A DNA stretch of 64,000 nt from the NCBI GenBank assembly GCA_963846775.1, contig CAWJXB010000006.1:806001-870000 (forward strand), given 5' to 3'. A program made the position numbers and the translations under genes. The notes beneath the pieces were generated by a model, which was given only the letters and a program-made list of their open reading frames with translations, did not search any database and was not told the DNA's origin. This document shows positions 25,442 through 34,800 of the stretch, in pieces. How positions within the stretch are numbered: the first letter of the stretch is position 1; each line of letters begins with the position of its first letter. The stretch is from CAVYXA01 sp963846775. GTDB lineage: Bacteria; Verrucomicrobiota; Verrucomicrobiia; Chthoniobacterales; UBA10450.

Positions 25442-27859
25442 ATGAGCAAATGCGATTTGCACATCCATTCCCGCTACAGCGCACGCTCGGAAGAATGGCT
25501 TTTCCGGCGGCTGGAATTGCCCGACAGCTATTCCGATCCGCGCGAGTTGCATCGACAATTGACCGAGCGCGGGATGGATTATGTCACGATCACGGACCAC
25601 GACACGATCGAGGGCTGCCTTCATATTATTGATCTTCCTAACACGTTTATTAGTGAACAAGTTACGACCTATTTTCCGCAAGACCCGTGCAAGGTTCACT
25701 TGCTTGTCTGGGGTATTACCGAGAACCAGCACAACGATATTGCCATCGTGCGCGACAACATTTTCGCCCTCCAACGCTACCTGCAAGAGGCGCAGATCGC
25801 ACACGCCGTCGCCCACCCGCTTTACAGCATCAATGGCAAGCTCAACGCGTCGCATCTGGAGCAGCTGATCCTGCTCTTTAAACATTTTGAAGGGATCAAT
25901 GGTTTGCGCGATGCCCTCTTAAGCGACCTGGCGCAAAACCTCTTCAGTTCGCTCACACCGGAAAAGATCGACAAGCTGGCGAAGAAACATCAGCTCGCGC
26001 CGACTCATTCCGAGCCGTGGAGGAAAATTTTCATCGGCGGTTCGGATGATCACGGAGGCCAGTTCCTCGCGTCGGCTTTTACCGAAACGGCACCGACGAG
26101 TTCGCCGCGCGAGTTTCTCGCACAAATCCGCGTCGGCGACTGCACGCCGCGCGGGCAAGGCGGGACTCCCCTCGCCCTTTCCCACGGCTTCTACAACACC
26201 GTTGGTTGTTTCATTCAGGATCGGTTTCACGAAAAACTCGGGCCGAGCGCGGCCCTGCTGGAGCAGATGTTCTCGCGGTTCATGGAAGGACGCGACCCGA
26301 CGGAGTTCACGCTCGCGGAGAAAGCCAACTTCATCGCACAAGGCGTTTTATCAGGGAAGATTTTTGATCTGGTTAAGCCGGCCAACGTTTCGCTCTGGAA
26401 AGAATTGTCCGGCTATTTCCAACGGCCCGAAGTGAAAGCGAAACTGGCGGAGGAAATCAGCGCGGTTGCCGAACCGGAGCGACGGGCATTTCTCATGGCC
26501 AACATGGTCTGCGAACAATTGGCTTTTCGGTTCTTCAAAAAATTCGTCCAGCAAATCGGGAGCGGGAACCTGGTTGAAAGCATGCAGGCGATCAGCGCGA
26601 TCGCGCCGATCCTGGTAGTCCTGACGCCCTATATTTACGCGTTTCACAGCCAGGCGCCGTCCCGGCAATGGCTGCGCGGAATCTTTCGCGAGATGACCGG
26701 TGAGATTCCGGCCCCGCTGCAAAACAACAAACGCGCCTGGTTTACTGATACGCTGGATGACATCAACGGCGTCGCCACGACCATTCGCAAGATGACTCGC
26801 GCCGGCGCGGCCGCGGGAAAGGACCTGGTCGTGGTTGTGTCGCGCAGCGAATTGCAAACCGACAACGTGCCCATCCAAAATTTCAAGCCGATCGGCGAGT
26901 TCGAGCTGCCCGAATATGAGCTGCAAAAACTGAGTTTCCCGCCGATCCTGCAAATCCTCGATTACATCCAGCGCGAGAAATTCACCGAGATCATCATCAG
27001 CACGCCCGGTCCGGTTGGCCTAACGGGATTGCTCGCGGCCAAGATGTTGAACCTGCAAACCAGCGGCATTTATCATACCGATTTTCCGCAGTACATCCGC
27101 ATCCTGACCGAGGACAGTTTTCTCGAAAGCATGGCCTGGCGTTACATGCATTGGTTCTACGGCCAGCTCGACACCGTATTCGTTAACTCGGAGGAGTACC
27201 GGCAAAGCTGGATCCAGCGCGGGTTCGATCCAGCGAAATTGAAAATCTTTCCACGCGGACTGGAAACGGAACTGTTTCATCCTTCCCGGCGCGATCCGGA
27301 GTTTTTCGCGAGGTTCGGGCACGCCAGCAACGGCGAAGTGCGGCTTCTGTACGTCGGACGCGTGTCACGCGAGAAGGATCTCGATCTACTCGCCGCGGCT
27401 TATCGCCGTTTGCGCGACGAAGGATTGTCGATCCAACTTTTTGTCGTCGGGCACGGCCCGTATTCGGAGGAGCTTTCCAAGTCGTTGCCGGAAGCGATTT
27501 TCACGGGCTATTTGCGTGGAGAAGAATTGGCTACAGCCTATGCCTCTTCGGACATTTTCGTTTTCCCGAGCACGACTGACACGTTCGGCAATGTCATCAT
27601 CGAAGCTCAGGCTTCGGGGCTTCCGGTCATCGTTTCCGATGCCGGCGGCCCGAAAGAATTGGTCACCGAGAACGAGAACGGACTGATCACCAAATCACAT
27701 GATGCCGAGGATCTGGCCCGCGCCATCCGGCGACTGGTGACCGATCCCGCGTCGCGCCAGGCGATGGGGAACAGGGCTCGGGAAGGTGTCGTTGATCGCA
27801 CCTGGCCGGCAGCGTTTCAAAAGTTTTGGGCGCTCACTTCAACTTCGCCACCGGAATAG
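25442..27859 (+). CDS. PHP-domain / GT4 glycosyltransferase fusion protein
   Basis: An 805-residue two-domain protein. Residues 1-~240 form a PHP-type metallo-phosphoesterase domain (CDLHIHSRYS, MDYVTITDHDTIEG, and GGSDDHGG ~200). A helical linker region follows (~260-410). The last ~390 residues form a GT4 glycosyltransferase: NSEEYRQSW, LLYVGRVSREKDLDLL, and the donor-site loop FVFPSTTDTFGNVIIEAQASGLPVI. I infer a cytoplasmic enzyme that combines phosphoester cleavage with sugar transfer, perhaps in glycolipid synthesis with the DUF2334 protein encoded just upstream. Substrates are unknown. Confidence 0.9.
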   Translation: MSKCDLHIHSRYSARSEEWLFRRLELPDSYSDPRELHRQLTERGMDYVTITDHDTIEGCLHIIDLPNTFISEQVTTYFPQDPCKVHLLVWGITENQHNDIAIVRDNIFALQRYLQEAQIAHAVAHPLYSINGKLNASHLEQLILLFKHFEGINGLRDALLSDLAQNLFSSLTPEKIDKLAKKHQLAPTHSEPWRKIFIGGSDDHGGQFLASAFTETAPTSSPREFLAQIRVGDCTPRGQGGTPLALSHGFYNTVGCFIQDRFHEKLGPSAALLEQMFSRFMEGRDPTEFTLAEKANFIAQGVLSGKIFDLVKPANVSLWKELSGYFQRPEVKAKLAEEISAVAEPERRAFLMANMVCEQLAFRFFKKFVQQIGSGNLVESMQAISAIAPILVVLTPYIYAFHSQAPSRQWLRGIFREMTGEIPAPLQNNKRAWFTDTLDDINGVATTIRKMTRAGAAAGKDLVVVVSRSELQTDNVPIQNFKPIGEFELPEYELQKLSFPPILQILDYIQREKFTEIIISTPGPVGLTGLLAAKMLNLQTSGIYHTDFPQYIRILTEDSFLESMAWRYMHWFYGQLDTVFVNSEEYRQSWIQRGFDPAKLKIFPRGLETELFHPSRRDPEFFARFGHASNGEVRLLYVGRVSREKDLDLLAAAYRRLRDEGLSIQLFVVGHGPYSEELSKSLPEAIFTGYLRGEELATAYASSDIFVFPSTTDTFGNVIIEAQASGLPVIVSDAGGPKELVTENENGLITKSHDAEDLARAIRRLVTDPASRQAMGNRAREGVVDRTWPAAFQKFWALTSTSPPE

Positions 27860-27979
27860 TTTGAGATGATCAGAGATTCTTCTTCCGCCACTGCGGGATC
27901 AGAATGACATCGCCGGCGCGCTGCGACCGCCCGCGCGTTGGCTTGACCATCGGACCACCGCAGTTAGTATCGCCATCGC

Positions 27980-28639
27980 ATGAAAATCCCGGTCTCACTT
28001 TTGCTTGGTGCTCTACTCGTCTGTAATGTTGCTTCTGCAATCGGGCAGGAAGCCGTGACCGAGACACCAACCACGCCACGGAGCGAGGAAACGGCGACGG
28101 CAGAGCCAACACCAATACCGGCGCCGGCCGAGCGACCAAAGCAAAAAACGAGTCGTAGAAAATCGAGCAGCGGTCTGCGCGATCTGATGACGCGCGAGGA
28201 ATTCGAGGCAATGGGTCTTGATAAACTAACTCCAGGTGAACTCGAGCATCTGACCTGGTGGATGCAGGGATACCGCCGCGGCGCGGCCAGGAGCACGGCG
28301 GCGGAAGGGCCTGCGCTGGCCGCAGCCGGTCAAGCGACGGCTGAAACAGCTGCAGTTGGTGGAGCAGCCGCGCCGGAGCAGAAGAGCAAAATCCATTACC
28401 CTTGGCTGGCGAAAAAGCAGCCCATCTATAACCGCGTGAATGGAGTTATGGGGCCGCTCACGGGCCGCAGCATCATCACTCTGGAAGACGGCACGAAATG
28501 GCGCCAGGCTAACGAGGAAGACCGCTATCGTCCGCAGATCACAGATCATCCAGCCGCTGCCGTCTTACCGACCGCGTTCGGCTGGAAAATGCGAATCGAA
28601 GGAATGCCGGATTTTTATGTCAATCCGGCCAGTGAGTAA
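27980..28639 (+). CDS. Exported protein of unknown function
   Basis: This 219-residue protein has a signal peptide (MKIPVSLLLGALLVCNVASAIGQ), a Thr/Pro/Glu-rich region (~25-55) and a short helix LTPGELEHLTWWMQGYRRG (~82-100). A low-complexity Ala-rich stretch follows, then a C-terminal beta domain with ITLEDGTKWRQ and WKMRIEGMPDFYVNP. The end resembles small periplasmic or surface domains seen in other Verrucomicrobia proteins; no named family is recognised. It is followed by a cacgaat-type repeat and a convergent lysC. Confidence 0.7.
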   Translation: MKIPVSLLLGALLVCNVASAIGQEAVTETPTTPRSEETATAEPTPIPAPAERPKQKTSRRKSSSGLRDLMTREEFEAMGLDKLTPGELEHLTWWMQGYRRGAARSTAAEGPALAAAGQATAETAAVGGAAAPEQKSKIHYPWLAKKQPIYNRVNGVMGPLTGRSIITLEDGTKWRQANEEDRYRPQITDHPAAAVLPTAFGWKMRIEGMPDFYVNPASE

Positions 28640-28712
28640 CCACGAATCAACACGAACAAGCCGCGCCCGCTATATCGGGGTCTGCGTGTTCATTCGTGTC
28701 CATTTGGGGTTA
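28640..28712. repeat. Interspersed 'cacgaat' repeat pair between convergent genes
   Basis: ACCACGAATCAACACGAACA on the left is answered by TGTTCATTCGTGTCCATTTG on the right, an imperfect inverted repeat overlapping the end of lysC. It belongs with the elements at 1555 and 21604. It could serve as a bidirectional terminator, which is inference. Confidence 0.6.
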
Positions 28713-29955
28713 GAGCTTGTGTTGCCGCATCGGCCGGCATGAGACGCGCCAGGCCAAACTCCGCGTGAATCACGCGCGCGGCCCGTTCAGCGTTGTTCCC
28801 GTCGATGACAACTGCGATTTTGATTTCGGACGTCGAGACCAGCTGAATATTAATGCCCGCTTTGCCCAGACACTCGAACATGCGCGCGGCGACGCCGGAA
28901 TGCGAGCGCATCCCGATCCCGACAACGCTCAGTTTCGCCACACCGCTGGCAGTGTAGAGCCGGCTCGCTCCGATCTCGCTCACGATCGCCATCAAAACTT
29001 TGTGTGCATCTTCCAGTTCGTCCTCGTGGATGGTGAACGAAATATCGGTCGTCCCACTGACGGAGGCATTCTGCACGATCATGTCCACCACGATGTGCGA
29101 CGCGGCGATCGTGGAAAAGATCCGGCCCGCATTTCCCGGTTTGTCTGGCACGCCCGCGATGGTCAGCTTGGCCTGATGTCGATCCAAACTGATCCCGCGC
29201 ACCAACACGTCTTCCATACTCGGCGTTTCTTCCTTCGTGATCGTCCCGGCGTCGGGCTTGAAACTGGAGCGGACTTCAAATTCGATGCCGAACTTTTTTG
29301 CGAACTCGACCGCGCGCGACTGCATCACTTTTGCGCCGCTGCCGGCCATCTCGAGCAGTTCGTCGTACGCAATCTCGTCAAGCTTCTGCGCTTCAGGAAC
29401 GACGCGCGGATCGCACGTAAACACACCATCGACATCGGTGAAAATCTGGCAGGCATCGGCATTCAGCGCACCGGCCAGAGCAATCGCCGTGAGATCGGAC
29501 CCGCCACGGCCTAACGTAGTCGTTTCGCCCTCGGCCGTTTGACCCTGAAATCCGGCGACGATCACGATGTAGTCGTCCTCCAGCAGCTCGAAAATCTGTT
29601 TCGGACTGATATTTGCGATCCGCGCTTTGGTGTGGACGCAATCGGTCAAGATGCCCGCCTCCGCGCCGCTGAGCGAGATGGCGCGTCCGCCTGACGCATT
29701 CACCGCCATCGCGGTCAAGGCACTCGCCGCGCGCTCGCCCGTCGCCAGCAAACGATCAAGCTCGCGTTTCGCCGGTTCCGGCGCCATCTCGTGCGCGAGC
29801 TTGATCAAATCATCCGTCACACCCGCCATCGCCGAAACCACCGCCACGACCCGGCAACCCTCCCTCTGGGTCTCGATCAACCGCTTCGCGACATTCCGAA
29901 TTCGTTCCGACGTTCCCACCGAAGTGCCGCCATATTTTTGAACAACCAGGCGCAT
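28690..29955 (-). CDS. lysC: Aspartate kinase, monofunctional
   Basis: This enzyme phosphorylates aspartate, the first step towards lysine, threonine and methionine. The 421-residue protein begins VVQKYGGTSVGTSERIRN and has the kinase strings VVSAMAGVTDDLIKLA, GFQGQTAEGETTTLGRGGSDLTA and FTDVDGVFTCDPR. Two ACT domains follow (~265-410), with SIxxD-type turns, for feedback inhibition by pathway amino acids. Its end overlaps a repeat. thrC, a later pathway gene, lies 0.7 kb upstream on the same strand with a small stress-type gene between. Confidence 0.96.
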   Translation of the reverse strand: MRLVVQKYGGTSVGTSERIRNVAKRLIETQREGCRVVAVVSAMAGVTDDLIKLAHEMAPEPAKRELDRLLATGERAASALTAMAVNASGGRAISLSGAEAGILTDCVHTKARIANISPKQIFELLEDDYIVIVAGFQGQTAEGETTTLGRGGSDLTAIALAGALNADACQIFTDVDGVFTCDPRVVPEAQKLDEIAYDELLEMAGSGAKVMQSRAVEFAKKFGIEFEVRSSFKPDAGTITKEETPSMEDVLVRGISLDRHQAKLTIAGVPDKPGNAGRIFSTIAASHIVVDMIVQNASVSGTTDISFTIHEDELEDAHKVLMAIVSEIGASRLYTASGVAKLSVVGIGMRSHSGVAARMFECLGKAGINIQLVSTSEIKIAVVIDGNNAERAARVIHAEFGLARLMPADAATQALTPNGHE

Positions 29956-30269
29956 GTCAGACTGGACACTAAATCACGGACGACACAAAGCGGAAACGAG
30001 CTGCCGACGACGTAACACAGCCATTTTGCATTCTTGGGACGCGGGCTTCCAAGCCTGCGTGAATGCCCATGCAAACTGCGTTTCCATCGCTCGAAGAAAT
30101 GACTGCCCGGCCGGATGAACAGATGCCGCGGGCAGCACCCGATACCCGGCCCCCTACATCTTGAAGTAAGCTTCTGAGCCTTGTTCGACAAACTCACAGC
30201 GATATCGGAAAGCGGATATCGGATATCGGAAAAGGTCCGAGGCAAACGGCATTCGTTTCTTGGAACTTC
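29956..30269. other. Intergenic region with short repeats, no gene
   Basis: I see an ACGCGGGCTTCCAAGCCTGCGT palindrome-like hairpin at about 30039-30060 and tandem GATATCGGA units at 30202-30232. A 31-codon open frame near 30069 has no recognisable features. The stretch should hold the lysC promoter. Confidence 0.45.
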
Positions 30270-30533
30270 CTAGCCGGTCGGAATGTGAAGCTTGTATTTG
30301 TGCCAGAGATATAACACCAGCAACGCCCCAAGGATGGAGACGATAATGCCTGCGGGATGAAAGCGCGCACCAGGCCCCGGACGGGAAAAGAGGTGCGTCA
30401 CCAATCCGCCGACGATTGAACCGACGAGACCGAGCACAATCGTCCAGAGAAGTGTCATGTGCATATGCAGGATTGATTTCGCAACGAACCCCGCAATCAA
30501 ACCAATGATGATGTACCAAATGAGATGAATCAT
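30270..30533 (-). CDS. GlsB/YeaQ/YmgE family (transglycosylase-associated) membrane protein
   Basis: An 87-residue protein with three hydrophobic helices and the family pattern IWYIIIGLIAGFVAKSIL, a central LGLVGSIVGGLV and a C-terminal IVSILGALLVLYLW. These small inner-membrane proteins are induced by stress in several bacteria; the biochemical role is unknown. The ATG at 30533 is preceded by AGGAGG-like sequence (CCTCCT on the plus strand at 30539-30543), which decides this start over one 9 codons upstream. Confidence 0.9.
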   Translation of the reverse strand: MIHLIWYIIIGLIAGFVAKSILHMHMTLLWTIVLGLVGSIVGGLVTHLFSRPGPGARFHPAGIIVSILGALLVLYLWHKYKLHIPTG

Positions 30534-30627
30534 GTTTTCCTCCTTATCAGATTTCAACACCGACAGCCGAAACGCATATCACGGCGGGCCGCTAAAAAGC
30601 GACAAAAAAGACTTTGCTGACCGCGCC

Positions 30628-31779
30628 CTACCATCCGATCGCGCGCAAGATGTTGTCAATCTTCGCGGGGACAGGCTGGAGAGTGTCGATCTTGTTTTTG
30701 AATGGCTCGGGATCTTTCAAACCGTGGCCGGTAACGGTGCAGACGATTCGGCTTTTCTCGGGGATTTTGGCCGACCATTTGAACAATCCGGCGATAGGCG
30801 CGGCACTGGCCGGCTCGACGAAAATTCCTTCGTTGCGCGCGAGCCAGAGTTGAGCTTCGAGAATTTCTTCATCGGTGATGATGTCGATCGCACCGTGGGA
30901 TTCCTTGACCGCGGCGCGCGCCTGTTTCCAGCTCGCCGGATTTCCGATTCGAATGGCAGAGGCGATCGTCTCCGGATTCTCGATCACGCGATTATGATAA
31001 ATCGGCGCCGCACCAGCGGCTTGGAAGCCGAGCATCGCCGGCAACTTTGTCGATCTTGTCCGAGCATGATACTCACGGTAACCAGCCCAGTACGCAGTGA
31101 TATTTCCCGCATTGCCGACTGGCAGCAAATGAAAATCGGGTGCGTCACCTAGAACATCAACAATCTCAAACGCGGCGGTTTTTTGTCCGGCAATGCGATC
31201 GGGATTGATCGAATTCACGATGGCGAAATCGTCGCGCTCGCCGAGGTCGCGCACGATGCGCAGCGCATCGTCGAAGTTGCCTTCGATGGCGACGATCTTT
31301 GCGCCGTAAACGAAAGCTTGGAGCAATTTGCCGGCGGCGATTTTTCCGGCCGGCAAAATCACTGCGCACGGCATTCCCGCTCGCGCCGCGTAAGCTGCGG
31401 CCGACGCGGACGTATTTCCGGTCGACGCACAGACAAGGACGCGCGCGCCGCGCGCGATTGCTTTGGAAACCGCCACCGTCATCCCCCTGTCCTTGAACGA
31501 ACCGGTTGGATTCACTCCTTCGTTCTTGACCAAGACTTCGCAGCCGCGGCCGACGCGCTCACTGAGCCGGAGCGATTGAACCAGCGGCGTGTCCCCCTCG
31601 CCCAGCGAGATAATCGGAGTGTTCTCGTTGACCGGCAGAAAATCGCGATAGCGCGCAATTACACCGAGAGTTTCACGCGGGCCAATATTTGTAGGGCAAC
31701 CGCTCCGGTTCCCAGGCGCGCGGCTTGTAGGCGGAGCGCCCACCCTGCAATTCTCTGCTTCGAAGGAGTTGCCGGACAT
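30628..31779 (-). CDS. thrC: Threonine synthase
   Basis: ThrC converts O-phosphohomoserine to threonine using PLP. The 383-residue fold-type II enzyme has TPLVQSLRLSE, the PLP lysine in GVNPTGSFKDRGM, the phosphate-binding CASTGNTSASAA, LPVGNAGNITAYW and the terminal VTGHGLKDPEP. The family sequence begins at RETLGVIARYRDFLPV. The ~38 residues before it (CRVGAPPTSRAPGNRSGCPT) are encoded by a palindromic repeat (31690-31750), and no start codon is available after the repeat. It shares its strand and pathway with lysC. Confidence 0.95.
   Translation of the reverse strand: MSGNSFEAENCRVGAPPTSRAPGNRSGCPTNIGPRETLGVIARYRDFLPVNENTPIISLGEGDTPLVQSLRLSERVGRGCEVLVKNEGVNPTGSFKDRGMTVAVSKAIARGARVLVCASTGNTSASAAAYAARAGMPCAVILPAGKIAAGKLLQAFVYGAKIVAIEGNFDDALRIVRDLGERDDFAIVNSINPDRIAGQKTAAFEIVDVLGDAPDFHLLPVGNAGNITAYWAGYREYHARTRSTKLPAMLGFQAAGAAPIYHNRVIENPETIASAIRIGNPASWKQARAAVKESHGAIDIITDEEILEAQLWLARNEGIFVEPASAAPIAGLFKWSAKIPEKSRIVCTVTGHGLKDPEPFKNKIDTLQPVPAKIDNILRAIGW
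31690..31750. repeat. Palindromic repeat inside the 5' end of thrC
   Basis: TGTAGGGCAACCGCTCCGGT on the left pairs imperfectly with GGCGGAGCG and CCCACCCTGCA on the right. Nearly the same left arm (GTAGGACAACCGCTCCGGT) occurs at 53507-53526 and a related element at 49021-49083, so this is a dispersed family. Confidence 0.65.
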
Positions 31780-31824
31780 GCTTGCAAAGGGTGCCTGTAT
31801 CTCGTTCTTTTAGCAATTCATCGT

Positions 31825-34800
31825 ATGCCTTCGTTGGACCAAGAAACCAAAGTGCGACTCCTCAGGTTGATCCTGGAAAGCCGCCACGCGGATTTGCGCG
31901 AGCAAAATCTGAATCGGCAGGGCAAAGGACATTTTCACGTTTCCGGAATGGGGCACGAAGCGCTGGCCGCAGTGTCGATCCAGACGGAGCCGGACGATTA
32001 CATTGTCGGATATTATCGTGATCGCGGCCTCGTGCTCGGTCGCGGGATGACGACGGGCGAGCTTGGCCTGGAATATTTCGCGAAACGCAACACCGGCAGC
32101 GGCGGCCGGCAAATGCCGTCGCACTACAGCAACCGGAGACTAAACATCTGGAGCGTGCCGACCCCAACTGGCTCGCAACTTCTTCCGGCATGCGGCATCG
32201 CCTGGGGCATTCAGCTCGATGGCAAAAAAAATCTGGTCGTCACCACAGTCGGTGACGCGGCGACGCGGCAGGGCGACTTTTTTGAGGCGATCTGTTTCGC
32301 CAAGGAGAAGAAACTGCCGATGCTGTTTCTGGTCGAGGACAACGGCTACGGCATCAGTAGCCCGACGCGAAAGATCAACCCGCTTGCGCTGGACGCCTTG
32401 CAGCCTAACGATTGGCGCCACATCGAGGGGCAAGATGTGGAGCAGGTTCACGATGCTACCGCCGAGGCGTTTCAGAAAATTCGCACCGGCCACGGCCCGA
32501 TCTTTTTCTGGATCACAATGGAGCGGCTTTCCAGCCATACCAGTTCCGATGATCAAAAACTGTATCGCAGCGTGGCGGAACTGGCCGAAGGCGAGAGGGG
32601 CGACCCGCTCAAGTGCTGGAAAGCACAACTGATCGGCGAAGGCCTGCTCACTGAGGAGGAGTTTGCCAAGATCGACCATGAAACGAAGGAGCGTGTTCGT
32701 CGGGAATATGCAGAAGCGGAGAAGGCTGAGGACCCATCGGCCAAGGAATTGCTCGTTGAAGTCGCGCGGCAGGAGTCAACGACTCCGGCTCCCGCTACAG
32801 AGGAGATCTTGCCGCCAGGCAAATATCGAATTGGCGACACGGTCAATCTAACCTTGCGCGCGGGCCTCAAAGGAGATCCGGGCCGCGTTATCTTCGGCGA
32901 AGATGTCGAAGATCCCAAGGGCGGCGTGTTTCGCCTAACGCAAAAGCTTTCGACTGAATTCCCGAAACAAGTTTTCAATTCACCCCTGGCAGAATCGACA
33001 ATTCTCGGCGTCGCCTGCGGACTCGCTGCCTACGGGAAACGGCCCGTGTTCGAGCTGCAGTTCATCGATTTCATTTATCCGGGGATGAATCAGCTCGTAA
33101 CCAACATCTCGACCTTGCGGTGGCGTTCGTTTGGGAACTGGAAATGTCCGGCTGTCTTTTATGCGCCTTACGGGGCTTACCTGCCGGGTGGGAGCCTTTG
33201 GCACAGCCAGACTAACGAGTCGGTGTTCGCGCATTATCCGGGTCTGAACGTGATCGTTCCCAGTACTCCGGAGGACGCCGCCGGCCTGCTTTGGACGGCA
33301 ATGCATGGCGAAGATCCAGTGTTGTTTCTTATTCCCAAACACATGTTTTGGGCCGAACGCGAAAGTGCGGAGCCGATCCGGCCAATTCCGTTAGGCAAAG
33401 CCCGCGTCGTTCGCGAAGGAAGCGACCTCACATTGGTCGCCTGGGGAAATACGATGGAGAAATGCACGGAAGCGCTGGCCAGGATCGACCGTGGCATCAG
33501 CGTCGAATTGATCGACCTGCGTTCGATCGTGCCTTGGGACAAGCGCGCGATCGAAGAATCCCTGCGCAAGACTGGCCGGCTCGTCATCGTGCAGGAGGAC
33601 GGCGAAAATTGCAGCGTCGGACAGATGATCATTTCAAACGTGACCGGAAACGTCGAGCTCTGGGAGCGTCTCGTTAGTCCACCGGTTCTCGTGAGCAAGC
33701 CAAACGTGATGGTCGGTTACAACCCGATTTACGAATACGCCGCGCTGCCCGATGTTGAGCAGATCGCCACCGCTATTCGGCGCTCGGTTTCAGTGACGGC
33801 TTTCCGCGCGGAGTCGCCGCGGATGCGCGAAAAAGTTGTCGCCGGCGTCGGTGATGCCGGTCAGCCACGTATGGCCAAAACGGCAGAGCCGGGATCACCG
33901 ATCCCGGCGACAACGCGGAGGCAAGCGATCACGGTGCCGATTATGGGTGAAGGCATTCGTAACGCGAAGATCGTTTCGCTGCTCAAAAAACCAGGTGATC
34001 GGATCGCGCACGACGATGAGCTGTGCGAAGTCGAGACCGATAAAGCGGTTTATCCGATTCAATCCTCGTTCGCCGGCGTGATGGGCGAATGGAAAACGAA
34101 GATCGGCGATGTGGTCGAAATCGGGCAGGAACTCGGCACGATTCTCACCGAGGAAGCTGGTGTAGCGGCGGTTGTGCCAACCGCCTTGTCCGACCGTTCG
34201 GCGGTTGACACAACCGCCGCTACATCAGCGCGCATAACATCAACAATCGAGCCGGCGCTATCGCCCACGATCACGCGCAAGCTCAGCCGGGTAATTCCGG
34301 CCAATCTGCAAATCGACGCGCAATGGGACGCCGTGCGTGAAGCACGGGCAGCGGCCAAAAAGAAGAACGGCAAGAACGCACCGTCGCCGAGTGTGATGGT
34401 GGCATGGGCCGTGGTGCGAGCGATGGAAAAACACGCTCCATTTCGGCGTTTGATGCTGGAGGACGACCGCATTGTTGAAAAAGAAGATTTTGATCTTGGG
34501 ATAGCCGTGGCGCTCGAAGGCGATCGACTTGCGACCGCAATCATAACAAATGCGAACACAAAAAGCTGGGCCAAGTTTGTGACAGCCTACAACGCGGCTC
34601 TCGATGTAACGCGTCAGGGCCGAGTCGATGCGATGAACGCCCCTGTGGTCATCACCAGTCTCGGCGGGTTCGGCGTGAAAGCGGGAGCGCCGATCGTGGT
34701 GCCGCCATCGGTTGGCACATTATTCGTCGGCACGGCCCATCGCGAGATCGCGCCTAACGGAAATGAAAACGAGACGGCCGAAGTGATCACGCTCTCGCTC

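Noticed and set aside
30069..30164. 31-codon open frame upstream of lysC
   Set aside because: Too short, no signal peptide or membrane segment, no conserved features.
31183..31824. Long upstream extension (214 codons) of the E1/E2 fusion frame
   Set aside because: It is antisense to thrC, shows no homology, and the E1-alpha homology starts at the ATG at 31825.
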